Shown here: positions 7,170 to 14,748 of the stretch, piece after piece
How positions within the stretch are numbered: position 1 is the first letter of the stretch
How the letters are laid out: each line of letters opens with the position of its first letter
Assembly: GCF_004138105.1 (NCBI RefSeq)
Contig: NZ_RXHQ01000028.1
Location: 1 to 36,855 of the forward strand
Reading direction: 5' to 3'
DNA from: Xylanivirga thermophila
GTDB lineage: Bacteria; Bacillota; Clostridia; Caldicoprobacterales; Xylanivirgaceae
Length of the DNA stretch: 36,855 nt
The notes under the pieces: model-generated
Told to the model about the DNA's origin: nothing
The model's input: only the letters and a program-made list of their open reading frames with translations
The model's database searches: none
Made by a program: the position numbers and the translations under genes

Positions 7170-8798
7170 ATGAAAGGAAAAATAAGCTTGTTGTCTATAA
7201 TTTTGGTAATCATGTTGTTATTTAGTGCATGTTCTAAAAATGATTCAAACGTTAATAAACAAACTGATATTGTCGCTGATAATTCCAATCAAGAAACTGT
7301 AAAAGATGATGGAAAAGATAAAGATACTTCAGAAGATGGCAGTAAAAAAGAACAGGTGACTATAACTTATCTTTATCCCCTTTCTGGTGATTATCTAAGG
7401 GCAGTGGACAATCTAAATGATTCTTTAGTTATCCAGAAGATGGAAAAGATAACCAACGTCCATATGGAGTTTATACATCCACCAGCAGGTCAAGAGGCAG
7501 AACAATTTAATTTAATGGTAGCATCAGATGATCTACCTGATATGGTTACTCATGGGATGGGAATGCCAGATAGTTACCCAGGGGGAGGCGATAAAGCAAT
7601 AAAAGATGGCAAGTATTTAGCATTAAATGATTTGGTAGAAAGCCATGCGCCAAACTTTAAAAAAATAATAGATTCAGATGATGAATTGCGCAAAGATATA
7701 CTTACAGATGAAGGCAATATATGGGGTTTACCAATGATAGATAAAACAGCCCAAACAGCATTTACAGGTCCAATTGTAAGGAAAGACTGGATGGATGAAT
7801 TAGCTTTAAAAGAGCCTAAAACAATAGATGACTGGTATCAAATATTAAAAACATTTAAAGATAAAAAGGGTGTTGAAGTTCCTTTTATTATTCCGTCTAG
7901 CGGGATACCAGCAGATGATGCATTTATCGGTGCATATGGTATTTCATCGTCTTTTTATCAAATAGATAATAAAATAAAATTTGGTCCTATTGAACCAGAG
8001 TATAAAGAATATTTAACAGAAATGAACAAATGGTATAATGAAGGATTAATTGATAAAGATTTTCCTGCATGGGACAATGATAAAACGGTTCAATATATGA
8101 CTACGGGCAAGGCTGCTGCTATAGCAAGTGGTTTTTGGGTGTTTGAACCATGGGAAACGGCTTCTGAAGATTCAAATATGAAATTGATGGGAGTAGGTTA
8201 TCCAGCTTTAAAAGAGGGTGAAAAACCTCATCTTCGTCAGAATAATCGTAGAATGCGGGGATATTTTACGGCAATTACTACTAAGTGTAAGCATCCTGAG
8301 AGGGCAATGGAATGGATGGATTATTTTTATAGCGATGATGGATTTATATTAGCAAACTATGGCATAGAAGGCAAGACATTTGAGAAAAAAGATGGTGAAT
8401 ATCAATATACTGATTTAATGTTAAACAATCCTGAAGGTGTTCCTCCTGAGATAGCATTTGTAAAATATGCTTACTCCCATGGGGCTTTTCTAAGGGATTG
8501 GAGAAGAGAAGATACTTTATTCCCTAAAGATGCTTTAGCTGCATGTGATGTATGGGATGAAAGCGCTGATAATGATTATATGCTTCCTCCAATAAAACTT
8601 ACAGCGGAGGAAGGAGAAGAGTTTTCACAAATTATGGGCGATATTAATACCTATATAGGTGAAAAAAGATTAGATTTTATAATGGGAAATGAGTCTTTTG
8701 ATAAGTTTGATGAATATGTTCAACAAGTGAAGAAGATGAATATTGATAAGGCAATAGAATTGCAGCAAAAAGCGTTAGATAGATACAATGTCAGATAA
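7170..8798 (+). CDS. LplA-type sugar-binding lipoprotein of ABC importer 1
   Basis: A 542-residue extracellular solute-binding protein. It has a lipoprotein signal peptide with lipobox LFSAC (C21), a Ser/Asp/Lys-rich linker to about residue 60, then a long binding domain. Its size and its ending (FDEYVQQVKKM... followed by ALDRYN) match LplA/YtcQ-type lipoproteins rather than the shorter CUT1 binding proteins of the other importers here. These proteins capture oligosaccharides, often from plant polysaccharides, outside the membrane. ATG 7170 is preceded by GAGGAGG. The permease genes follow after a 48-bp perfect palindrome, which may set a higher level of binding protein than of permease. The ligand is not readable from sequence. 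Confidence 0.9.
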   Translation: MKGKISLLSIILVIMLLFSACSKNDSNVNKQTDIVADNSNQETVKDDGKDKDTSEDGSKKEQVTITYLYPLSGDYLRAVDNLNDSLVIQKMEKITNVHMEFIHPPAGQEAEQFNLMVASDDLPDMVTHGMGMPDSYPGGGDKAIKDGKYLALNDLVESHAPNFKKIIDSDDELRKDILTDEGNIWGLPMIDKTAQTAFTGPIVRKDWMDELALKEPKTIDDWYQILKTFKDKKGVEVPFIIPSSGIPADDAFIGAYGISSSFYQIDNKIKFGPIEPEYKEYLTEMNKWYNEGLIDKDFPAWDNDKTVQYMTTGKAAAIASGFWVFEPWETASEDSNMKLMGVGYPALKEGEKPHLRQNNRRMRGYFTAITTKCKHPERAMEWMDYFYSDDGFILANYGIEGKTFEKKDGEYQYTDLMLNNPEGVPPEIAFVKYAYSHGAFLRDWRREDTLFPKDALAACDVWDESADNDYMLPPIKLTAEEGEEFSQIMGDINTYIGEKRLDFIMGNESFDKFDEYVQQVKKMNIDKAIELQQKALDRYNVR

Positions 8799-8806
8799 AG
8801 AATTAT

Positions 8807-8854
8807 TTATTATAATCAGGTAAAGATTTTAAAATCTTTACCTGATTATAATAA
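8807..8854. repeat. 48-bp perfect palindrome between binding-protein and permease genes
   Basis: Two 24-nt arms (8807-8830 and 8831-8854) are exact inverse copies with no spacer and meet at TTTTAAAA. In RNA this would be a very stable hairpin in the gap between the binding-protein stop and the first permease. It lacks a trailing T-run, so partial termination or 3'-end protection of the binding-protein mRNA is more likely than full termination. Confidence 0.85.
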
Positions 8855-8873
8855 AATGGAGGTATAAAAGACT

Positions 8874-9797
8874 ATGACACATATAAGAAAAGACCATAAC
8901 CATGGTAAAAATAATTTTGTAAAATATAAGGATATATTTATAATGTCACTGCCAATGTTGATATATTTTATATTGTTTTATTATATTCCAATGTATGGAG
9001 TCGTTATATCTTTTAAAGATTTTAACCCCGGAAAAGGGATAATAGGAAGTGAGTGGGTTGGATTAAAGCATTTTAAAGCATTTTTTAGCAGCCATTACTT
9101 TGTCAGACTTATACGAAATACACTTTTATTGAGTCTTTATAGCCTTCTTTGGGGATTCCCGGCTCCTATAATATTTGCTTTATTGCTTAATGAGATTGTA
9201 AATAAACATTTCAAAAAGACAGTACAAACGATTACATATATGCCGCATTTTATATCCCTAGTTGTTGTGTGTGGTCTAATAAAGGATTTTACTGCTTCCG
9301 ATGGTGTTATAAATGACATGATAGTCTTATTTGGTGGGGAACGTAGGTCGTTGATGATTGATCCAAGTTTGTTTAGAACTATTTATATTGCATCTGGCAT
9401 ATGGCAGGACTTAGGCTTCGGTAGTATTATTTATTTAGCGGCTATAAGCGGAATATCACAAGAATTGTATGAGGCGGCAATTATAGATGGTGCAAGCAGG
9501 TGGAAACAGACAATCCATGTCACATTACCCTCAATTGCTCCTACCATTATAATTTTATTTATACTGCAGATAGGAAGCTTAATGAATGTTGGATTTGAAA
9601 AAGTATTGCTATTATATAATAATAGTATTTTAGAGACCGCAGATGTAATTTCTACCTTTGTTTATAGGAAAGGATTAATGGAGTTTAGTTATAGTTATAG
9701 TGCTGCTGTAGGTTTATTTAATTCGGTTATAAACTGTATTTTACTTATTATAGCAAACATTACAAGTCGTAAACTTACAGAAACAAGTCTATGGTAA
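8874..9797 (+). CDS. LplB-type ABC sugar permease
   Basis: A 307-residue integral membrane protein with about six hydrophobic segments. The N-terminal part (YYIPMYGVVISFKDFNPGKG) is characteristic of LplB/YtcP-partner permeases. The EAA loop that docks on the ATPase is EAAIIDGASRWKQTIHVTLP, at about residues 200-219. It forms a heterodimeric channel with the next gene product to import the ligand of the upstream lipoprotein. ATG 8874 follows GGAGGT by 10 nt. No ATPase gene is present in the operon, so a shared MsmX-type ATPase is inferred. Confidence 0.93.
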   Translation: MTHIRKDHNHGKNNFVKYKDIFIMSLPMLIYFILFYYIPMYGVVISFKDFNPGKGIIGSEWVGLKHFKAFFSSHYFVRLIRNTLLLSLYSLLWGFPAPIIFALLLNEIVNKHFKKTVQTITYMPHFISLVVVCGLIKDFTASDGVINDMIVLFGGERRSLMIDPSLFRTIYIASGIWQDLGFGSIIYLAAISGISQELYEAAIIDGASRWKQTIHVTLPSIAPTIIILFILQIGSLMNVGFEKVLLLYNNSILETADVISTFVYRKGLMEFSYSYSAAVGLFNSVINCILLIIANITSRKLTETSLW

Positions 9798-9810
9798 AGG
9801 AGAAGTTATA

Positions 9811-10704
9811 ATGTCTATAAAAAAATCAACTGGTGAAAAGGTATTTAATATAATCAATGTTATTATTTTAACTGTTTTCAGTTTTATATGTTTAGCGCCT
9901 GTGTTGCATGTAATTTTTGCTTCGTTTAGTGATCCTTTAAAACTTATGCGACATCAAGGGATACTTTTAAGACCTTTAGGATTTACATTAAAAGGTTATG
10001 AACTTGTTTTTAGAATGCCAGGTATTCTTACATCTTATGGCAATACATTGTTTTATGTTACTGTAGGAACATTGATAAATATAATAATGACTGCTATTAG
10101 TGCCTATGTCTTAACGTTTCAAGATTGGAAATATGTACGTTTTTTAATGCTGATGATTACTATTACTATGTTTTTTAGTGGCGGGCTTATCCCTACCTAT
10201 TTACAAATAAAAAAGTTAGGTTTATTGGATACTCGCTGGGCTCTAATACTTCCAGGAGCAATATCTGTATGGAATCTAATCGTAATGAAGACATCTTTTT
10301 CATCTTTGCCTAAAAGCCTGCAAGAATCTGCTAGAATCGATGGGGCAAGTGAATGGGGTATTTTATTTAAAATAATATTACCATTATCAAAAGCAGTAAT
10401 GGCGGTTATGATATTGTTTTACGCAGTAGGTCATTGGAATTCATGGTTTGGTGCGATGATATATTTGAGGGATAGAAGTAAATATCCGTTACAGCTTGTA
10501 CTAAGGGAAATATTGGTTCAAGAGAGTCAAACTGCAACGGTTTCACAATTTTCTAAGGTTATAAAAGTAGGAGATTTGGATCTATATAAGCCTTTAATAA
10601 AATACACTACAATTGTAATTGCTACTGTACCAGTCTTATGTTTTTACCCATTTGTTCAGAAATATTTTGTAGAAGGTGTAATGATAGGAGCATTAAAAGG
10701 CTAA
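9811..10704 (+). CDS. YtcP/LplC-type ABC sugar permease
   Basis: A 297-residue membrane protein with about six transmembrane segments. The N-terminus (VLHVIFASFSDPLKLMRHQG) and a C-terminus ending near FVEGVMIGALKG are typical of YtcP/LplC permeases. The EAA loop reads ESARIDGASEWGILFKIILP. It starts 13 nt after the LplB-type permease gene with an AAGGAG site, so the two are translated from one transcript and pair in the membrane. This is the last gene of importer 1; a large inverted repeat and a T-rich stretch at 10769-10842 probably end the transcript. Confidence 0.93.
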   Translation: MSIKKSTGEKVFNIINVIILTVFSFICLAPVLHVIFASFSDPLKLMRHQGILLRPLGFTLKGYELVFRMPGILTSYGNTLFYVTVGTLINIIMTAISAYVLTFQDWKYVRFLMLMITITMFFSGGLIPTYLQIKKLGLLDTRWALILPGAISVWNLIVMKTSFSSLPKSLQESARIDGASEWGILFKIILPLSKAVMAVMILFYAVGHWNSWFGAMIYLRDRSKYPLQLVLREILVQESQTATVSQFSKVIKVGDLDLYKPLIKYTTIVIATVPVLCFYPFVQKYFVEGVMIGALKG

Positions 10705-10768
10705 AAAATCCGAATGTTTTTGAAGTGGTTTTTCTAATAATCATAATTTAAAACTGTTAATTTATTAT

Positions 10769-10842
10769 AGTGTAATACCGTTTTTATTTATCATTGTATA
10801 AGCTTGTTATTTTGATAAATGAAGGTATTACACTTTTATTTG
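10769..10842 (+). terminator. Long imperfect hairpin, probable terminator of importer 1 operon
   Basis: AGTGTAATACC (10769-10779) pairs exactly with GGTATTACACT (10824-10834). Inside it TTTATTTATCA (10783-10793) pairs with TGATAAATGAA (10813-10823) with one mismatch, leaving a 19-nt loop. TTTATTTGG follows. It lies 65 nt after the last permease stop. The right arm overlaps the region that resembles the Cro-like gene, so its origin is ambiguous. Confidence 0.55.
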
Positions 10843-10934
10843 GATCATCCGAAGTTAGAAAATTATAGACATATATTGATAGCATAATGAATATATTAGA
10901 TTTAGAACTAGATAGCATTGTTAAGATAGCTTAA
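10830..10934 (+). pseudogene. Decayed 3' fragment of a Cro-like gene
   Basis: Codons 10869-10934 read TYIDSIMNILDLELDSIV then KIA and stop. This closely matches the C-terminus of the Cro-like protein at 6905-7117 (TYVDSIMHALDLDPNKIL then KPA and stop), and both end at TAA in the same place. The reading continues upstream as LLFGSSEVRKL with an in-frame TAG at 10866-10868. DNA similarity can be followed weakly further left, with small indels. No start codon or helix-turn-helix remains, so this is a dead remnant. Intact gene and remnant flank importer 1, which suggests duplication or recombination around that operon. Confidence 0.7.
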
Positions 10935-11163
10935 AGTAAATTATTGTCTTATATAATCTTTTAACTACTAATCTCTAATACTTCTTATAAAGTGGACATG
11001 GATTAACTATACACTTTGTGGAGGTGATATTCTATTATTTAATCTATATATTGACTGGGCCATTCTTCAAATAACATGCTAGCAAAGTATCTATTAACGA
11101 ATAGAATGGAAAAGTCATAATATAAGAATATAGACGTCGTTTTTTAGGAGAGGGGCAGAAGAT
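10935..11163. other. Intergenic region upstream of importer 2
   Basis: No gene is visible. A near-perfect ribosome-binding sequence, GGAGGTGAT (11020-11028), is not followed by ATG, GTG or TTG at a usable distance; the one short frame through it stops within about 20 codons. A TTGACT at 11051-11056 has no good -10 partner. The promoter of importer 2 should lie here, but I cannot place it. Confidence 0.4.
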
Positions 11164-12069
11164 ATGGATGTAAAAAGTAAAAATGAAGGATGTTCATTTT
11201 CTAAACGAGATGCTATTGGTTTTCTTTTTGTATTACCTATGTTATTCGGTATATTTTTATTTGTTATATATCCCATGATAGCCTCCCTGATTTTTAGTTT
11301 TCAGCAGACTAATGGAGTATCTGGCACATGGGTAGGTGTTAGTAATTATAGATCAATCTTAACAGATTCAGTTTTTTGGAAATCCTTATATAATACTGTG
11401 TACATGGGTATATTTGCGCTGTTGCTTGATATATGCATTTCATTTATTTTAGCCAGTTTGATAAACAACGTAAAGTGGGGAAAAAACTTTTTTAAAAGCG
11501 TATATTTTCTTCCTAATGTAGTATCTGTAGTAGCAACTTCGATTTTATTCTCATTTCTCTTTTATCCAAATGAAGTTGGTCTTATGAATTTCTTTCTAGG
11601 TAAATTCGGCATAAAGCCAGTAGGGTGGTTTACCAATCCTTCATATGCTAAGTGGGGAATAATACTTATGAGCCTTTGGCGTAGTATAGGCTATGATAGC
11701 ATAATATTTCTTGCTGGCTTACAAAGCGTACCAAACGAATTATATGAGGCTGCCGAAGTTGATGGCGCGACCGGTCTAAAGAAATGGTGGCATATAACTA
11801 TCCCGTCTATGCGCCCTATATTTGTATTTATGATTATGATAGGTACTATAAATGCAATGAAACGTTTTGGGGATGTCTGGATGATAGGAGGAACGGCTGG
11901 TAATCCAAGTGGTTCGCTTCTTACTGTAGTGTTGTATATATATAGGAATGCTTTTATGGCTGCACAGGTGGGTATAGCATCTGCTGCTGCATATGTATTA
12001 TTTGTAATAATTCTTTTATTAACCATATTGAATAATAAATTTCTAAACAAAGATACCAGTCTATATTAA
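11164..12069 (+). CDS. CUT1 sugar ABC permease (MalF/UgpA-like), importer 2
   Basis: A 301-residue membrane protein with about six transmembrane segments. The early motif VGVSNYRSIL and the EAA loop EAAEVDGATGLKKWWHITIP are typical of MalF/UgpA-class permeases. ATG 11164 follows AGGAGAGGGG (11146-11155) by 8 nt. It is the first gene of an operon ordered permease-permease-binding protein, the reverse of importers 1 and 3. It pairs with the next gene product and needs an ATPase encoded elsewhere. The ligand is unknown; the glycosidases nearby suggest an oligosaccharide. Confidence 0.93.
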   Translation: MDVKSKNEGCSFSKRDAIGFLFVLPMLFGIFLFVIYPMIASLIFSFQQTNGVSGTWVGVSNYRSILTDSVFWKSLYNTVYMGIFALLLDICISFILASLINNVKWGKNFFKSVYFLPNVVSVVATSILFSFLFYPNEVGLMNFFLGKFGIKPVGWFTNPSYAKWGIILMSLWRSIGYDSIIFLAGLQSVPNELYEAAEVDGATGLKKWWHITIPSMRPIFVFMIMIGTINAMKRFGDVWMIGGTAGNPSGSLLTVVLYIYRNAFMAAQVGIASAAAYVLFVIILLLTILNNKFLNKDTSLY

Positions 12070-12098
12070 ATTTTAATCAAGTAAAAGGATGTGAGTTT

Positions 12099-12971
12099 AT
12101 GGAAGAGATTAATGTTTCTAAGCGATCTAAATCTATGAAACGTAGTAAACGCACAAGTAGTATAATCATATTCATAATTTTGGCACTAGGCTCTCTTACC
12201 ATGATAATACCGTTTTTTTGGATGATAACTACAAGTTTTGATTGGGATGCGGTTATGAATGTTCCATTTCCGCCTAGATTTTGGCCTGCAACCCCCTCAA
12301 TAAAGCCCTATCAAATGACCTTTATGAATGTGCCCATGGGAAGATATTTGCTTAATTCATTTGTAGTGGCAGTAGGTGTTATTATAGTAAGCTGCTTATC
12401 AGCATTGCTTGCTGGCTATTCTCTATCAAAGATCAAATTTAAAGGCTCCGGCGTGGTACTGGTTCTTGCATTGAGTACCATGATGATACCATTTGAAGTA
12501 ACGATGATTCCTCAGTATTTATTATTTGATAAGCTGAATTTAAAGAATACCTACTGGGCGTTTTATCTTCCTGCGGTTAATTATGCATTTGGAACATTTC
12601 TTTGTAAGCAATATATGGATTCATTACCTGAAAGTTTAAGGGAAGCTGCTCTTATAGATGGTGCTGGTGAATTCACTATATTTACCAAGATTTATGTACC
12701 ATTATGTGGAGCCATAATAGCCACGATGGTTATATTACAATTTTTAGGTGTATGGAATGACCTCCTCTGGCCACTGCTTATATTATCTGATACTCAAAAA
12801 TACACTGTGCAGATAGGTATTGCTATGTTCACATATAACCAAGGTATAAATCAAATGCCTGCCATACGAATGGCTTCTGCCACAATCAGTCTTTTGCCTG
12901 TACTGATTTTATATCTGTTCTTACAGCGTTATATTGTAGAAAGCATAGCTTTAACAGGATTAAAACAATGA
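12099..12971 (+). CDS. CUT1 sugar ABC permease (MalG/UgpE-like), importer 2
   Basis: A 290-residue membrane protein with about six transmembrane segments and a basic N-terminus (KRSKSMKRSKR). The EAA loop is EAALIDGAGEFTIFTKIYVP, and the C-terminus (QRYIVESIALTGLKQ) is typical of MalG-class permeases. It starts 29 nt after the partner permease gene, with an AAAGGATGTGAG site. It forms the second half of the channel for importer 2. Confidence 0.93.
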   Translation: MEEINVSKRSKSMKRSKRTSSIIIFIILALGSLTMIIPFFWMITTSFDWDAVMNVPFPPRFWPATPSIKPYQMTFMNVPMGRYLLNSFVVAVGVIIVSCLSALLAGYSLSKIKFKGSGVVLVLALSTMMIPFEVTMIPQYLLFDKLNLKNTYWAFYLPAVNYAFGTFLCKQYMDSLPESLREAALIDGAGEFTIFTKIYVPLCGAIIATMVILQFLGVWNDLLWPLLILSDTQKYTVQIGIAMFTYNQGINQMPAIRMASATISLLPVLILYLFLQRYIVESIALTGLKQ

Positions 12972-12977
12972 TTTAAA

Positions 12978-12995
12978 GAGGGGGTTGGTATGTAG
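12978..12995 (+). other. Start-stop mini-ORF upstream of the importer 2 binding protein
   Basis: GAGGGGG (12978-12984) is followed after 5 nt by ATG (12990-12992) and at once by TAG (12993-12995). The real binding-protein start with its own GGAGGG lies 46 nt further on. A ribosome could load and stall here, which might set translation or mRNA stability of the next gene. It may also be chance. Confidence 0.3.
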
Positions 12996-13040
12996 TTATC
13001 ATTGTTATGTTTCAAAAATATATTTTATGGAGGGATATAA

Positions 13041-14432
13041 ATGAAAAAAAGTAGAAGAATATTTACCGTTTTACTTATAGTTGTGATGTTGATTTCTCTT
13101 GTAGCTTGTTCTTCTGACAAGGATAAGGAGTCAGGTGGCCAATCTTCTGGAGATGCTAATGGGGAAATATCGGGGAAGGTAAGGGTAAGCCTAGCAGGTT
13201 GGCAACTTGAGGATGGCATTGATCCTTTCACCGGTAAAAAGACAGTCGGGCTTAATAACTATATGAAGGATACATTTAAAAAACAATACCCGAAGATAAA
13301 GACAGAGATAAGCATAGTGCCATGGGAAAATGCAAAAGCAAAACAACAAGCATTATTGATGTCTAAAGATGTTGATATAATATATACTGGCGGCGCTTTT
13401 GCTTCACAATTTAATGAGCAAGGTCTACTTAGGAGTATAGATGATCTGTTAGATAATGATCCTGATTTTAAACCGGAGGATATATACTTGGAAGGTCTAT
13501 GGAACAATTCATATAGTACAAGATCGTTGGATATGAAGAATAGGATAGGACTACCCGCTATATTGGGCCAAAGAATGGTGATGTATGATAAGAAGATATT
13601 CGATGATTGGGGAGTAGAATACCTATCAGAACATCCTACACCTGAGGAGATTATCGAAAAGGCTAAAAAGATGACAGGAAAGAATCCCAAAACAGGAGAA
13701 CCAAACTATGGTCTATGGTGGAGTGGCAATTCACTAAATGGTTCAACTTTTATAGCACTTACATTTTATTACAATGCGCTAGGCGCTGAAGGTGCATTAA
13801 ATGATCTTAAAAAACTGCAATGGAAGTTAAATGATAAAGAGATGGTAGACGTATTTGAATGGCTAAAAGATGCATCAACTCTTCCGCCACCAAGCTTTGT
13901 AAATGGGCAGGGCATGGAGAACTTTGGAAGAGAAAACAATAATATTGCCATAGCTTTGGACAATAATGGTGGAACTATAATAGGTGATTATAAAGCTAAT
14001 AAAAAGACAGATATGCTAGAGAGATATGAGGCAACAGTAAATTTAGGACCTAATGGAGAAGGCTGGGTAGCAGTTGACCCAATAATTATGGCAAAAGAAC
14101 CTAAAGATGTAGAAGCTGCGTGGGAAGTGATGAAATTTTTGGCAAGCCCTGAAACTCAAAAATGGAACTATGAGAACTTTGGAACTGCACCTACCCTCAA
14201 AAATGCAGACTTTGTAGATCCTAATGATAAATATATGAAGATAGCATTTAAGATAGCAGAAAATGCCCGCACTAGTTTGCTAGATGAGGCAAATCCATTC
14301 TATATGTCAGAGATCGTTCCTGTGGTCAATGGATTTATAAGCGATTGTGCAAATGATAAAGCACCAGATATAAAATCCACACTTGATTCATTACAGGAAA
14401 AAGCTGAAAATTGGTCAGCTAATCTGAAGTAA
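13041..14432 (+). CDS. CUT1 sugar-binding lipoprotein, importer 2
   Basis: A 463-residue extracellular solute-binding protein with lipobox LVAC (C23), then a short polar linker. The mature domain has the usual family-1 layout, with hallmark segments such as KMTGKNPKTGEPNYGLWWSG and, near the end, FLASPETQKWNYENFGTAPT. The lipid-anchored protein captures a sugar and delivers it to the two upstream permeases. It is the last gene of its operon, 69 nt after the second permease, and a strong intrinsic terminator follows. The ligand cannot be read from sequence. Confidence 0.93.
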   Translation: MKKSRRIFTVLLIVVMLISLVACSSDKDKESGGQSSGDANGEISGKVRVSLAGWQLEDGIDPFTGKKTVGLNNYMKDTFKKQYPKIKTEISIVPWENAKAKQQALLMSKDVDIIYTGGAFASQFNEQGLLRSIDDLLDNDPDFKPEDIYLEGLWNNSYSTRSLDMKNRIGLPAILGQRMVMYDKKIFDDWGVEYLSEHPTPEEIIEKAKKMTGKNPKTGEPNYGLWWSGNSLNGSTFIALTFYYNALGAEGALNDLKKLQWKLNDKEMVDVFEWLKDASTLPPPSFVNGQGMENFGRENNNIAIALDNNGGTIIGDYKANKKTDMLERYEATVNLGPNGEGWVAVDPIIMAKEPKDVEAAWEVMKFLASPETQKWNYENFGTAPTLKNADFVDPNDKYMKIAFKIAENARTSLLDEANPFYMSEIVPVVNGFISDCANDKAPDIKSTLDSLQEKAENWSANLK

Positions 14433-14463
14433 TATAGAATCTGATAAAGGAATAGGAATAAAC

Positions 14464-14513
14464 AAAAACACGGATAACATTCTCCTGAAAAATGTTATCC
14501 GTGTTTTTATTTA
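14464..14513 (+). terminator. Intrinsic terminator of importer 2 operon
   Basis: An 18-bp stem (14464-14481 with 14491-14508) containing ACACGGATAACATT closes a 9-nt loop. The right arm ends in GTGTTTTT and continues ATTTATT. This is a textbook Rho-independent terminator 31 nt after the binding-protein stop codon. Confidence 0.92.
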
Positions 14514-14748
14514 TTAAAAATCATAATGTAAAGATATAGCCTCTTTTATTGAAAATAGGTAAGAAAATAGCATTTAAATCTGTCTATATATTTACTACAA
14601 TATATTAGTGTAAGATGAGATTTCGAAAATAGTATATGAAGTTTTACTTTATGATGCTTTTAGTGAAGATTGGAGGGATATCTATGTGATGAGATAGGAA
14701 TATTTGTACACTATATAAATTTATGACTATAGTGGGAGGGGATACTAT
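14514..14748. other. Intergenic region upstream of importer 3
   Basis: No gene is seen. GGAGGG (14672-14677) is followed after 6 nt by ATG (14684-14686) and immediately by TGA (14687-14689), a second start-stop mini-ORF like the one before the importer 2 binding protein. A TATATAA-like run at about 14712-14718 could be a -10 box, but no matching -35 box is convincing. The promoter of importer 3 is expected here, possibly under YesN control. Confidence 0.35.

Noticed and set aside
11020-11085. Short peptide gene after GGAGGTGAT upstream of importer 2
   Set aside because: No usable start codon at the right distance, and the short frames have no recognisable sequence.
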